Positions 41,312 to 50,221 of a stretch of 64,000 bases of DNA are shown piece by piece. The notes under the pieces were generated by a model. The model had not been told where the DNA came from. It made no database searches and saw only the letters and a program-made list of their open reading frames with translations. How positions within the stretch are numbered: position 1 is the first letter of the stretch; each line of letters begins with the position of its first letter. This DNA comes from Arthrobacter oryzae (GTDB lineage: Bacteria > Actinomycetota > Actinomycetes > Actinomycetales > Micrococcaceae). The stretch spans positions 1 through 64,000 of the forward strand of contig NZ_JAUSSM010000012.1 in assembly GCF_030812315.1 (NCBI RefSeq), given 5' to 3'. Both the position numbers and the translations under genes were made by a program.

Positions 41312-42715
41312 TCAGGCGTCGGGAACCACGGCGATCTGCACCTTGCCGGGCGGCTTGACCGGGAGCAGCACCAGCAACCCGGCCAGCAGCACCACCATGA
41401 TGCCGAGGATGCCCCAGCGCTGCGCTTCCCCCGGTTCAACCAGCGGGGAGGCCACGGCGATGCACAGCGTGAAGAGCGTTGGTGCCAGGAAGCTGACGGC
41501 CCGGCCGGTGGTGGCATACAGGCCAAAGAGCTCCCCGGATTCGCCATGCGGCGCCAGCCGGGCAAGGTAGGCGCGGGATGAGGACTGGGCAGGTCCGACG
41601 AAGAGGCACAGGAACAGCCCGAATACCCAGAACGTAGTGGTGCCCGCCCAGGCCTGGCCAAGGAAGACGTAGCTGCCGTTGCCCAGGACCAGGATGACCG
41701 TGCCGGCGACCAGCAGCCCGACGAGTGAACCGATGATGACGGCCTTGGGACCGGTCCGGTCGTCCAGGTAGCCGCCGATCATGGCTCCCACAGCCGCCAC
41801 GACGTTGCCGAAGATGGCGAAGAAGATTACTTCCTTCAGTTCGAACCCGAACGTTCCCGCGGCGATGATCCCGCCAAACGTAAAGACGGCGGCCAGTCCG
41901 TCGCGGAAGATGGCGCTGGCGAGGAGGAAGAAGATGGTGTGCGGGCTGGTCCGGTAGATCGCCGTGATCCGGCGGACCAGCAAGCCGTAGGAGGCCAGGA
42001 ATCCCAGCTTGGCGGCCTGCTTCGGTTTAGGCAGTTCCGGGACGGCGAACAGGACCGGCAAGGCAAAGATGAAAAACCAGAGGGCGGAGAACACCGCCAC
42101 AAGCCGGATGTTGAGGCTGTCCTGGGTGGAGGAACCGAACCATGCGAAGCTGGGCTGGACGAAGAGCTGCAGCACCATCAGCAGGGCGACGATGCCGCCA
42201 AGGTAGCCCATGCCCCAACCGAAGCCGCTGACCTTGCCGATGTTCTTCGGGGTGGAGATCTGCGCCAGCATGGCGTTGTAGTTCACCCCGGCGAACTCGA
42301 AGAAAACGTTGCCCAGGGCGATGAGCGTGACGCCGAGCAGCAGGAACTCCGGCCGCGGGAAGACAAAAAAGCACAGGCCGGTCAGGACTGCGACGGCAGC
42401 CGTGTTGACCCCCAGCCACAGCTTCCGGCGGCCGCCGGTGTCCGAACGCTGGCCCGTCACAGGTGCAAGGACTGCAATGGCGGCGCCGGCAATCGCCAAC
42501 GCAGCGCCCAGCACCGCAGATGCCTGGTCTTCGCCGCCGAAAGCGTTGGACGTCAGGTAGACAGTAAAGACGAACGTGGTCATCACGGCGTTGAACGCCG
42601 CCGAGCCCCAGTCCCAGGCAGCCCAGGCGAGCACCCGGCCCTTGCTTGCGGGCAGCGTTCCGGACTCCAGCTCGGACGGCGGCTGCGTGGCCGCGGAGGC
42701 GGTGACGGGGTTCAT
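41312..42715 (-). CDS. MFS transporter, UMF1/Atg22-like
   Basis: A 467-residue major-facilitator carrier of the UMF1 (vacuole effluxer Atg22-like) group. VLAWAAWDWGSAAFNAVMTTFVFTVYLTSNAFGG is the characteristic first helix. Further signs are FFEFAGVNYNAMLAQISTPKNIGKVSGFGWGMGYLGGI, FFLLASAIFRDGLAAVFTFGGIIAAGTFG and GPAQSSSRAYLARLAPHGESGELFGLYATTGRAVSF. About 12 membrane segments are present. The substrate is unknown; an amino acid or related solute is possible from the Atg22 relationship. It is divergent from the Mrp operon, with a 203-bp gap. Confidence 0.9.
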   Translation of the reverse strand: MNPVTASAATQPPSELESGTLPASKGRVLAWAAWDWGSAAFNAVMTTFVFTVYLTSNAFGGEDQASAVLGAALAIAGAAIAVLAPVTGQRSDTGGRRKLWLGVNTAAVAVLTGLCFFVFPRPEFLLLGVTLIALGNVFFEFAGVNYNAMLAQISTPKNIGKVSGFGWGMGYLGGIVALLMVLQLFVQPSFAWFGSSTQDSLNIRLVAVFSALWFFIFALPVLFAVPELPKPKQAAKLGFLASYGLLVRRITAIYRTSPHTIFFLLASAIFRDGLAAVFTFGGIIAAGTFGFELKEVIFFAIFGNVVAAVGAMIGGYLDDRTGPKAVIIGSLVGLLVAGTVILVLGNGSYVFLGQAWAGTTTFWVFGLFLCLFVGPAQSSSRAYLARLAPHGESGELFGLYATTGRAVSFLAPTLFTLCIAVASPLVEPGEAQRWGILGIMVVLLAGLLVLLPVKPPGKVQIAVVPDA

Positions 42716-42918
42716 ACGCTGATGCTATCCGCCCTAAGCGCAACGATGAGTTACCGGAAGGTGGAAACTCCCCGGAGTCACGGGGAAACCGGGAGGCAGC
42801 AGGGGCCTGCGTGGCAAAAGTGTTTGCGTCCGCTTGATAAACTGTGTGCACCGAACCCGACCTATGACCGCCTGCTCCAACTTTTGACAATCGAATTCCT
42901 GACGTTGCGGAGATACCA

Positions 42919-45900
42919 GTGATCACAGTCCTTGCCGTGCATTTCGCGGTGGCCGCTGTGGCGCCGTTCCTGTTCCGGAAATTCCGCAGGAATTCGTTCT
43001 ACGCGCTGGCCGCGGTCCCCGCAGGATCATTCGCCTGGCTGCTTCTGCAGCGCGACGCCGTTTACCAGGGTTCGGCTGGGGGCGCGGTCACCGAGACCCT
43101 TCCGTGGATCCCCGAACTCCAGATCGAACTCGCGTTCCGGATGGACGCCCTCGCCTGGATCATGTCCCTGCTGGTGCTCGGGGTGGGTGCGCTGGTTCTG
43201 GTCTACTGCGCGCGCTACTTCAAGAACAAGGACAGCAACCTGGGCGGCTTCGGCGCCCAGCTCCTGGCCTTTGCCGGGGCAATGTTCGGCCTGGTCACGG
43301 CCGATGACCTGCTCCTGATGTTCATTTTCTGGGAACTCACCACCATCCTGTCGTATCTGCTGATCGGCTACGCCCGCACCAGGCTCTCGGCCCGGCGCTC
43401 TGCCCTGCAGGCCCTGATGGTCACCACGGCGGGCGGCCTGGCCATGCTGGTGGGCCTGATCGTCCTGGGGTTCAGCGCCGGAACCTACCGCATTTCAGCC
43501 ATCCTGGAGCAGGCTCCGGAGTTGGCTTCCGGTCCGGCAGCGGGCGCCGTGGCCGCCGCCGTCGTACTGATCCTCATCGGTGCCGTGACGAAATCGGCAC
43601 TGATCCCGTTCCATTTCTGGCTCCCCGGCGCGATGGCAGCGCCCACCCCGGTGAGCGCGTACCTTCATGCCGCGGCGATGGTGAAGGCCGGCGTCTACCT
43701 CGTGGCGCGGCTGGCGCCCGGGTTCGCGGAGACTACCTACTGGCTGCCGATGGTACTGGTCCTGGGCCTGGGCACCATGCTGGTGGGCGGGTACCGGGCG
43801 CTCCGGCAGACCGACATCAAGCTCATCCTCGCCTACGGCACAGTCAGCCAGCTGGGCTTCCTCACCATGGTGGTGGGGCTCGGCAAACCGGACGCTGCGC
43901 TGGCCGGGCTTGCCCTGCTCCTGGCCCACGGGCTCTTCAAAGCCACCCTGTTCCTGGTGGTGGGCATCATCGACCACCAATCCGGAACCCGTGACCTCCG
44001 CAAGCTGTCCGGCGTCTACAAATCGTCCCGCGCGCTGGCTGTCGTCGCGGCCATCGGTGCCGCCTCGATGGCCGGAATCCCGCCGCTGGCTGGCTTTGTG
44101 GCCAAGGAATCGGTGTTCGAGGCCTTCGTGCACTACGGCACCTCACCTGACGCCGCCGGTCAGGCCAACCCCTGGGGGATGGTGGTGCTCGTCGGGTTGG
44201 TCCTGGGTTCCATCCTCACCTTCGCCTACAGCGCACGGTTCATGTGGGGCGCCTTCGCGGCGAAGCCGGGCATCGAGCCCACACCGTTCAAAGCCATCAA
44301 GCCGTCCTTCCTGGCTGCCCCGGCACTGCTGAGCCTGCTCACGATCGTTTATGGCCTCTGGCCGGCGCCGGTGGACGAATGGATTCAGCCGTACGCCGCT
44401 GAATTCGTGCACGACGGCGGCGACCCGGCAAGCGCCGCAGGGCACCTTACGCTGTGGCACGGGCTCACCCCCGCGCTGGGCCTGACGGCCATCACCTTCG
44501 TGCTCGGCGTGGCCATGTTCTACGGACGCAACCTCGTTGCCCGGGTGCAGAGCCTGGTGCCGGCCTGGGTGGACGGTGACCGCGCCTACCAGGTGACCAT
44601 CGGCGCACTGGACGACGTCGCCGTCTGGGTCACCGGACGCACGCAGCGTGGTTCGCTGTTCTTCTACCTCGCGGTGATCCTCACGGTGGCCTTCACGCTT
44701 CCCCTTACCGCCCTGATCATTGCAGGGAAGCCCCTGCCGGACGGCCTGTACTTCATCGACCCCAATTCGCCGCTGCAGCTCGTGGCGGGCGCCGGCATCG
44801 TGATCGGGGCGCTGGCCGCCGTGCGGGCGAACAAGCGGTTCCTTGCGGTGCTGATGGTGTCTGTGACCGGCTACGGCATCGCCCTCATGTTCGCCCTGCA
44901 GGGCGCACCGGATCTTGCCCTGACCCAGATGCTGGTGGAAACCATCATCCTCGTCGCGTTCGTGCTGGCCATGCGCAGCCTGCCTGCCGAACTCCGGGAC
45001 CGCACCGGCGGCAAGTACCGTGTGATCCGTGTGATCATCGGCGTGGCTTTCGGCGTCACCATGATCTTCGTGGCCATCTACGCCATGGGCGCGCGGATTG
45101 CGACGCCTGTCTCCCTCGAGTTCCCGCGACTCGCCTACGAAGGCGGCGGGGGACTGAACATCGTCAACGTCACCCTCGTGGACATCCGGGCATGGGACAC
45201 CTTCGGTGAGATCTCCGTGCTCGCGTTGGCCGCCACGGGCGTGGCCAGCCTCATCTTCGTGAAGGGGCGCGGCGACGGCATCAGGGCCTCCGCCTCCGTG
45301 GCCGAAGGCACTGTGGGCCGGCGGTCCGTCGCCGGCCAGAGTTCCCGTGACAGCGCCGCACTGGCGCTGACCCGCAAGTTTGCGGCCTCCAGCAGGGACG
45401 CCTGGCTCGTTGCAGGCCGCACGCTGGCTCCGGAACGGCGCTCCATCATTTTTGAAGTGGTCACCCGGCTGGTGTTTCACTCGATGATCGTTTTCTCCAT
45501 CTACCTCCTCCTCGCCGGCCACAACCTTCCCGGCGGCGGCTTCGCGGGCGGGCTGATGGCAGGACTCGCCCTGACCATCCGGTACCTCGCCGGCGGCCGC
45601 TTCGAACTGCGGGAAGCCACCCCGGTGGGCGCGGGAACTCTGCTGGGCATCGGGCTGGCCACGGCGGCGGCATCAGGGGTGGTGCCGCTGCTCCTCGGCG
45701 GCCAGGTCTTCCAGAGCGCCATCATCGAACTGTGGCTGCCGGTGTTCGGTGACATCAAGTTCGTCACGTCCACCATTTTCGACATCGGCGTGTACATCGT
45801 GGTGGTGGGCCTGGTGCTGGACGTGCTGCGCAGCCTGGGCGCCGAAATCGACGAACACTTTGAAGAGCACCCGGCCGGTGAGACCGAAGGGCAGGAACCG

Positions 45901-45942
45901 GACGGCGTTCCGGCGGAAACCACCGGGAGGGGGAAAGCATGA
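42919..45942 (+). CDS. mrpA: Mrp Na+/H+ antiporter subunit A fused to subunit B
   Basis: A 1007-residue fusion. The NuoL/MrpA part (about 1-800) has the proton-channel helices FRMDALAWIMSLLVLGVGALVLVYC, TTILSYLLIGYARTRLSARRSALQAL, KSALIPFHFWLPGAMAAPTPVSAYLHAAAMVKAGVYLVARL and HGLFKATLFLVVGIIDHQSGTRDLRKLSG. The MrpB part (about 840-970) has RLVFHSMIVFSIYLLLAGHNLPGGGFAGGLMAGLALTIRYLAGG. No separate mrpB exists in the operon, so the fusion replaces it. The C-terminus is acidic. It starts with GTG 42919 (GTGATCACAGTC) or the in-frame codons nearby. It overlaps mrpC by 4 bp. Confidence 0.95.
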   Translation: MITVLAVHFAVAAVAPFLFRKFRRNSFYALAAVPAGSFAWLLLQRDAVYQGSAGGAVTETLPWIPELQIELAFRMDALAWIMSLLVLGVGALVLVYCARYFKNKDSNLGGFGAQLLAFAGAMFGLVTADDLLLMFIFWELTTILSYLLIGYARTRLSARRSALQALMVTTAGGLAMLVGLIVLGFSAGTYRISAILEQAPELASGPAAGAVAAAVVLILIGAVTKSALIPFHFWLPGAMAAPTPVSAYLHAAAMVKAGVYLVARLAPGFAETTYWLPMVLVLGLGTMLVGGYRALRQTDIKLILAYGTVSQLGFLTMVVGLGKPDAALAGLALLLAHGLFKATLFLVVGIIDHQSGTRDLRKLSGVYKSSRALAVVAAIGAASMAGIPPLAGFVAKESVFEAFVHYGTSPDAAGQANPWGMVVLVGLVLGSILTFAYSARFMWGAFAAKPGIEPTPFKAIKPSFLAAPALLSLLTIVYGLWPAPVDEWIQPYAAEFVHDGGDPASAAGHLTLWHGLTPALGLTAITFVLGVAMFYGRNLVARVQSLVPAWVDGDRAYQVTIGALDDVAVWVTGRTQRGSLFFYLAVILTVAFTLPLTALIIAGKPLPDGLYFIDPNSPLQLVAGAGIVIGALAAVRANKRFLAVLMVSVTGYGIALMFALQGAPDLALTQMLVETIILVAFVLAMRSLPAELRDRTGGKYRVIRVIIGVAFGVTMIFVAIYAMGARIATPVSLEFPRLAYEGGGGLNIVNVTLVDIRAWDTFGEISVLALAATGVASLIFVKGRGDGIRASASVAEGTVGRRSVAGQSSRDSAALALTRKFAASSRDAWLVAGRTLAPERRSIIFEVVTRLVFHSMIVFSIYLLLAGHNLPGGGFAGGLMAGLALTIRYLAGGRFELREATPVGAGTLLGIGLATAAASGVVPLLLGGQVFQSAIIELWLPVFGDIKFVTSTIFDIGVYIVVVGLVLDVLRSLGAEIDEHFEEHPAGETEGQEPDGVPAETTGRGKA

Positions 45943-46586
45943 GCGTCAACCTGACACTGCTGACGGTCATGGGAGCGCTCTATGCCTGCGGCATCTACCT
46001 GATCATGGAACGCAGCCTCACCCGTGTCCTCCTGGGCCTGATGCTGCTGGCCAACGCCACCAACCTGCTGATCCTGGCCACCGGCGGCTACGCCGGTCTG
46101 GCCCCCATGTTCAGCAAGGACACGGACCCCCGGGACTACAACGACCCCCTCCCGCAGGCGCTGATCCTGACCTCGATCGTGATCTCCTTCGCGGTTACCG
46201 CGTTCATGCTGGGCATCATCTACCGTTCATGGGTGCTGGCCCGCCGTGATGAGATCCAGGACGACGTAGAGGACATCCGCGTTGCGGAAACCCCCAGCTT
46301 CGATGCCGAGGACGATTCCGAGATCCCCGTCGAGACGTCCGAGTTTCCGTTGACCATGATCGGATCCGACGGCAAGGGAATTTCCGATTCGGGCGTTTCC
46401 GGCGACAGAACCACCGGCGACAGCGTTTCCGGTGACAGCCCCGAGAGCGACCAGGCGGACGGCCCCGAAGCCGGCGCCGCCACCGTCAAGGCCGGCGACC
46501 ACAGGATCCAGGCCAAGGACGCCGCGGCGGAAGAAAAGCCCGGCTCCCAAAACGTTACCCCCGGCCCGGAAGGAGGCGTGAAGTGA
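45939..46586 (+). CDS. mrpC: Mrp antiporter subunit C (NuoK-like) with long acidic tail
   Basis: A 215-residue protein, against roughly 115-130 for the usual subunit. The NuoK-like core (1-110) has three membrane helices: MGALYACGIYLIMERSLTRVLLGLMLLANATNLLILATGG and PLPQALILTSIVISFAVTAFMLGIIYRSW. From about 120 the tail is hydrophilic and acidic, with SGD repeats (SDSGVSGDRTTGDSVSGDSPESD), probably disordered and cytoplasmic. It overlaps mrpA and mrpD by 4 bp each (ATGA), so translation is coupled through the operon. Confidence 0.93.
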   Translation: MSVNLTLLTVMGALYACGIYLIMERSLTRVLLGLMLLANATNLLILATGGYAGLAPMFSKDTDPRDYNDPLPQALILTSIVISFAVTAFMLGIIYRSWVLARRDEIQDDVEDIRVAETPSFDAEDDSEIPVETSEFPLTMIGSDGKGISDSGVSGDRTTGDSVSGDSPESDQADGPEAGAATVKAGDHRIQAKDAAAEEKPGSQNVTPGPEGGVK

Positions 46587-48244
46587 ACATCGCAAGCTTT
46601 GCCCCGCTCGCCGTCGTACTTCCCATCCTCGGCGCCGCCCTGACCTTCGTGCTGATCCGGCACTCGCGGGCCCAGCGGGTCGTCAGCATCACGCTGCTCG
46701 CGCTGACACTGTTGCTGGAATGCGTGCTGCTGGCTTCCGTGTGGGACGGGGGAACCGAGGCCGTCAACATCGGCGGCTGGCTGCCGCCGTGGGGCATCGT
46801 GATGGTGGTGGACCAGTTCTCGTCCCTGATGCTGGTGGTCTCCTCCACTGTCAGCCTCGCGGTGCTGGTGTACGCCACCGGCCAGGGCATGGCCGACGGC
46901 GACCAGGACGCCCCGCTGTCGATCTTCCACCCCACCTACCTGATCCTGGTGGCCGGGGTTTCCAACGCGTTCCTGTCGGGGGACCTTTTTAACCTCTACG
47001 TGGGGTTCGAGATCCTGCTGACGGCAAGCTACGTGCTGATGACCCTCGGTGGAACCGGCCCCCGCATCCGCGCAGGCGTGACCTATGTTGTTGTCTCCGT
47101 AGTGTCGTCGGTCCTGTTCCTGATCGCCATCGCCATGATCTATGGGGCCACCGGCACCATCAACATGGCTGACCTGGCCATCAAACTCGCGGACCTGGAT
47201 TCGGGAACACGGATGCTGCTGCACGTGATGCTGCTCGTGGCGTTCGGCATCAAGGCGGCCGTCTTCCCGCTGTCCTTCTGGCTGCCTGACTCATACCCCA
47301 CGGCGCCGGCCCCCGTCACTGCTGTGTTCGCCGGCCTGCTGACCAAGGTGGGCGTCTACGCGATGGTGCGCACCGAGACGCTCCTCTTCCCCGGGGACTC
47401 ACTGAACACCCCGCTGATGGTGGCGGCGCTGCTGACCATGGTGGTGGGAATCCTGGGTGCGCTCGCGCAGAGCGACATCAAGCGTCTGCTGTCCTTCACC
47501 CTGGTGAGCCATATCGGCTACATGGTGTTCGGCCTGGCCATGTCCTCCGTGGCCGGGCTTGGTGCGGCCGTGTTCTACGTGGCCCACCACATCACCATCC
47601 AGACCAGCCTCTTCCTCGTTACGGGCCTGATCGAACGCCGCGGCGGCAGCTCGTCGATCGACCGTGTGGCCGGGCTTGCCAAGCTGTCCCCGGTCCTTGC
47701 CCTGCTGTTCTTCATTCCCGCCATGAACCTGGCCGGGATCCCGCCGTTCTCGGGTTTCCTTGGAAAGCTTGGGCTGCTCCAGGCCGGCGTGGAACTCGGC
47801 ACGCCACTGGCCTACGCCCTGGTGATTGGCGGCGTCCTGACCAGCCTGCTGACGCTCCTGGCCATCGCCCGGGTATGGAACCGCGCGTTCTGGCGTAAGC
47901 CCGAGGATGCGGAGAACCCGGACCCCGTGCTGCTGGCTGCCCCTGAGGACTCCGACACGGGCCACCGCGCGGGCAAGCGCAACGTCACGCTCCTGCCGCG
48001 CACCATGGTGGGCTCCACCCTGGGGCTGGTGATCTTCGGCGTGGCGCTCACCGTCTTCGCCGGGCCGCTGTTCAGGGTGGCGGACCAGTCCGCCGTCGAC
48101 ATGCTGGACAGGTCCTCCTACATCCAGGCGGTGCTGGGCGAGAATGCGCCGGTGCCACCGATCGCCCAGCCTGAGCCCGCCCAGCCTGAACCGGCCCAGC
48201 AGGAGGCCCAGCCTGAACCGGCACAGCAGGAGGCCCAGAGATGA
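46583..48244 (+). CDS. mrpD: Mrp antiporter subunit D
   Basis: A 553-residue NuoM/MrpD-type proton-translocating subunit. Motifs include FVLIRHSRAQRV, FNLYVGFEILLTASYVLMTLGGT, KAAVFPLSFWLPDSYPTAPAPVTAVFAGLLTKVGVYAMVRTETLL, SDIKRLLSFTLVSHIGYMVFGLAM and AGIPPFSGFLGKLGLLQAGVEL, with the conserved Lys and Glu of the channel present. The last 35 residues form a Pro/Gln/Glu/Ala repeat (AQPEPAQPEPAQQEAQPEPAQQEAQ), encoded by a short tandem DNA repeat at about 48170-48238. The tail is unlikely to be needed for transport. It is coupled to mrpC and mrpE by 4-bp overlaps. Confidence 0.95.
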   Translation: MNIASFAPLAVVLPILGAALTFVLIRHSRAQRVVSITLLALTLLLECVLLASVWDGGTEAVNIGGWLPPWGIVMVVDQFSSLMLVVSSTVSLAVLVYATGQGMADGDQDAPLSIFHPTYLILVAGVSNAFLSGDLFNLYVGFEILLTASYVLMTLGGTGPRIRAGVTYVVVSVVSSVLFLIAIAMIYGATGTINMADLAIKLADLDSGTRMLLHVMLLVAFGIKAAVFPLSFWLPDSYPTAPAPVTAVFAGLLTKVGVYAMVRTETLLFPGDSLNTPLMVAALLTMVVGILGALAQSDIKRLLSFTLVSHIGYMVFGLAMSSVAGLGAAVFYVAHHITIQTSLFLVTGLIERRGGSSSIDRVAGLAKLSPVLALLFFIPAMNLAGIPPFSGFLGKLGLLQAGVELGTPLAYALVIGGVLTSLLTLLAIARVWNRAFWRKPEDAENPDPVLLAAPEDSDTGHRAGKRNVTLLPRTMVGSTLGLVIFGVALTVFAGPLFRVADQSAVDMLDRSSYIQAVLGENAPVPPIAQPEPAQPEPAQQEAQPEPAQQEAQR

Positions 48245-48786
48245 GCCGACGGCGGATTTCCCTCCGGCAGGAACTGCCGCTCCTGGTCTGGCTGGTGTTT
48301 GTCTGGGGTGCGCTCTGGCAGGACTTCAGCCCCGGCAACCTCCTTTTCGGAGCGCTCATCGCCGTGGTGGTGGCCAGGCTGTTCTACCTGCCCCCGGTGG
48401 AACTGGGCGGCCGCTTCAGCATTGTGCGTGCCGTCGCGTTCGCGATTGTGTTCCTGGGCAAGGTGGTGGCCGCCAGTTTCCAGGTGCTGTACCTGGCGGT
48501 GGCCCGCGGGCCCAAGGTGACCAACGCCGTGGTGGCTGTCCAGCTCCGCAGCCATTCGGACCTGATGGTTACCGCCACCGGCCACGTCATCTCGCTGATT
48601 CCGGGCTCGCTGGTGGTGGAGGTGGACCGCTCCACCTCCACGCTCTACATCCACGGATTGAACGTCCGGAACGGAGAGGATGTGATGAACCTGCGCAAGG
48701 AAGTCCGGGACACCGAGGCCGGGCTGATCAGGGTCATGGGTACCAAAGACGAACTGGCCGCACTGAAACAGGAGGAGGGCGCATGA
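48241..48786 (+). CDS. mrpE: Mrp antiporter subunit E
   Basis: A 181-residue MrpE subunit. Two or three N-terminal membrane segments (LPLLVWLVFVWGALWQDFSPGNLLFGALIAVVVARLFYLP, VRAVAFAIVFLGKVVAASFQVLYLAVA) are followed by the conserved soluble domain VVAVQLRSHSDLMVTATGHVISLIPGSLVVEVDRSTSTLYIHGLNV. Length is normal for the family. It begins in a 4-bp overlap with mrpD and ends in a 4-bp overlap with mrpF. Confidence 0.95.
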   Translation: MSRRRISLRQELPLLVWLVFVWGALWQDFSPGNLLFGALIAVVVARLFYLPPVELGGRFSIVRAVAFAIVFLGKVVAASFQVLYLAVARGPKVTNAVVAVQLRSHSDLMVTATGHVISLIPGSLVVEVDRSTSTLYIHGLNVRNGEDVMNLRKEVRDTEAGLIRVMGTKDELAALKQEEGA

Positions 48787-49061
48787 TGGAGATCGTGCTG
48801 ATAGTGACGGCCGTGATCCTGTCCCTCGCCGCTGCCGGGGCCATCATCCGCATCGCCATCGGCCCGTCCCTGCTGGACCGGGTCCTTGCCTCCGACGTGC
48901 TGCTGGCCATCATCGGGGCCACGCTCTGCATAGACATGGCCGTCAACCGGCACCTAAACAACCTGATGCTGCTTGTGGCGCTGTCCATCATCGGGTTCAT
49001 TGGGTCCGTGACCGTGGCCCGCTTCGTGGCAGACCGGCGGGAGCAGCCCCATGAATCCTGA
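48783..49061 (+). CDS. mrpF: Mrp antiporter subunit F
   Basis: A 92-residue subunit starting MMEIVLIVTAVILSLAAAGAIIRIAIGPSLLDRVLASDVLLAIIGATLCID. It has three hydrophobic segments and the GPSLLDRVLASD signature of MrpF/MnhF. The ATG at 48783 overlaps the mrpE stop (ATGA); the ATG at 48786 is an alternative. It overlaps mrpG by 11 bp. It is needed for a complete MrpABCDEFG complex. Confidence 0.95.
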   Translation: MMEIVLIVTAVILSLAAAGAIIRIAIGPSLLDRVLASDVLLAIIGATLCIDMAVNRHLNNLMLLVALSIIGFIGSVTVARFVADRREQPHES

Positions 49062-49458
49062 AGTATCCGGCGTGGACACAGTCATAGACACGGTCTCGGC
49101 CGTTTTTATGGTGGTGGGTGCCCTGATGTCCCTCGGCGCGGCCGTTGGCCTGCTGCGCTTCCCCGACCTGATGAGCAGGATGCACGCCGCCACCAAGCCC
49201 CAAGTACTGGGACTCTTCCTGCTGCTGGCCTCGGTGGGCCTGCAGCTGGGGACATGGTGGGTGTGGCCTGTGCTTCTCGTGGCGTGGATCTTCCAGCTGC
49301 TCACCGTGCCGGTGTCCGCGCACATGGTGGGCAGGGCCGGTTACCGCACCAAGCACCTGCACAAGGAACTGCTCACCACGGACGAGCTGGAGGCCGTGGT
49401 GCAGAAAGCCGCCGACAAGCGCGACGCGGACGACGACGAAACAAGCGGCCCAGCCTAA
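49051..49458 (+). CDS. mrpG: Mrp antiporter subunit G
   Basis: A 135-residue MrpG subunit with the signature VVGALMSLGAAVGLLRFPDLMSRMHAATKPQVLGLFLLLASVGLQLG (about 18-64) and a third membrane helix (LLVAWIFQLLTVPVSAHMVGRAGY). The C-terminal 35 residues are charged. It completes the seven-function operon A/B-C-D-E-F-G. A 20-bp inverted repeat lies downstream before the converging DUF4235 gene. Confidence 0.95.
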   Translation: MNPEVSGVDTVIDTVSAVFMVVGALMSLGAAVGLLRFPDLMSRMHAATKPQVLGLFLLLASVGLQLGTWWVWPVLLVAWIFQLLTVPVSAHMVGRAGYRTKHLHKELLTTDELEAVVQKAADKRDADDDETSGPA

Positions 49459-49489
49459 GTCTGGGCGGTCCGGTCTAGCGCACCATTGC

Positions 49490-49556
49490 AGGAGTTTTTG
49501 TCCAGATACCGCGGCCTGGAGGCCAATTAACGGCCCGTATCTGGACAAAAACTCCT
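49490..49556. repeat. Perfect 20-bp inverted repeat between converging genes
   Basis: Arms AGGAGTTTTTGTCCAGATAC (49490-49509) and its exact complement (49537-49556) flank a 27-nt centre that itself holds GGCC-rich palindromes. The five T and five A are paired inside the stem, so it is not a classical terminator. It sits between the mrpG stop (49458) and the DUF4235 stop (49569). The form suggests a REP/REPIN-like mobile repeat or a transcription barrier. Confidence 0.85.
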
Positions 49557-49568
49557 AGGGGCAAGTTG

Positions 49569-49832
49569 CTAGACGATGTCCTGGCTCTTGGCGAAGCGGG
49601 TGATGGCACGCTGGGTGCCGCGGTTGGCCAGAACCTGGATGATTGCGCTGACCGACGCCGAAACCAGGGCAAAGGTCAGGGCGCTGCGCAGGGTCGTGGG
49701 AATGTCATCCTTGTCGCCCTTGGGGGGCTTCCTGCCGGTCACCTTTTCCCAGACGACGTCAACAGCCTTGGTGCCGGCGAATCCGGCCAGCAGGCTCACT
49801 CCGGTTCCAAGCAGCTTGATAAAAAAACTCAT
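49569..49832 (-). CDS. DUF4235 membrane protein
   Basis: An 87-residue small membrane protein with two hydrophobic segments (KLLGTGVSLLAGFAGTKAVDVVWEKVTGRKPP and LRSALTFALVSASVSAIIQVLANRGTQRAI). This pattern, including the KAVDxxWExxTGxKPP motif, is typical of DUF4235 proteins of actinobacteria. The function is unknown. It stands alone, upstream of nothing co-directional, and converges on the Mrp operon across the inverted repeat. Confidence 0.88.
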   Translation of the reverse strand: MSFFIKLLGTGVSLLAGFAGTKAVDVVWEKVTGRKPPKGDKDDIPTTLRSALTFALVSASVSAIIQVLANRGTQRAITRFAKSQDIV

Positions 49833-50013
49833 GAGACGTACTCCTCAGCGGACGGAAACAGGGCTTCCCCTAGCCTAGCCCCATCGGTGCGCGGAGGGCG
49901 GGCTGCCCTGCTCGGGGAACAAGGCGTCGAGCCACCCGATTGTGACAACTTCCCCGGGATTTCGCGGGCCCTCGGGTGTAAACTGATCAACGCCCACAAG
50001 GGCGATTTGATAC

Positions 50014-50137
50014 GACAGGGGAGCGTCGCCGTCGGGCATCACTGGAGCAGTCCAGGGAACCGGAGGCGGGCGCTGAGAGTGCGGACAGCCGCAGACCCTC
50101 GAACCTGATCCGGTTAGTACCGGCGCAAGGGAGTCGA
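50014..50137 (+). ncRNA. TPP riboswitch (THI element)
   Basis: The aptamer core is clear: GGCGCTGAGAGTGCGG (P2/J2-3 region, about 50067-50083), ACCCTCGAACCTGATCCGG and TTAGTACCGGCGCAAGGGAG, matching the TPP consensus. An enlarged P3a arm occupies about 50025-50065. It precedes the ykoE-type gene by about 85 bp, a suitable distance for control of translation or termination. It predicts repression of the downstream transporter when thiamine pyrophosphate is plentiful. Confidence 0.95.
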
Positions 50138-50221
50138 GTTCTCAGAGTGTCCGGCAGCAGGCGGCGGAAGCCGCGGTCCGGCCGGGAAACACTCTCCCCT
50201 CCTGTACCTCAGGAGGAAGAC

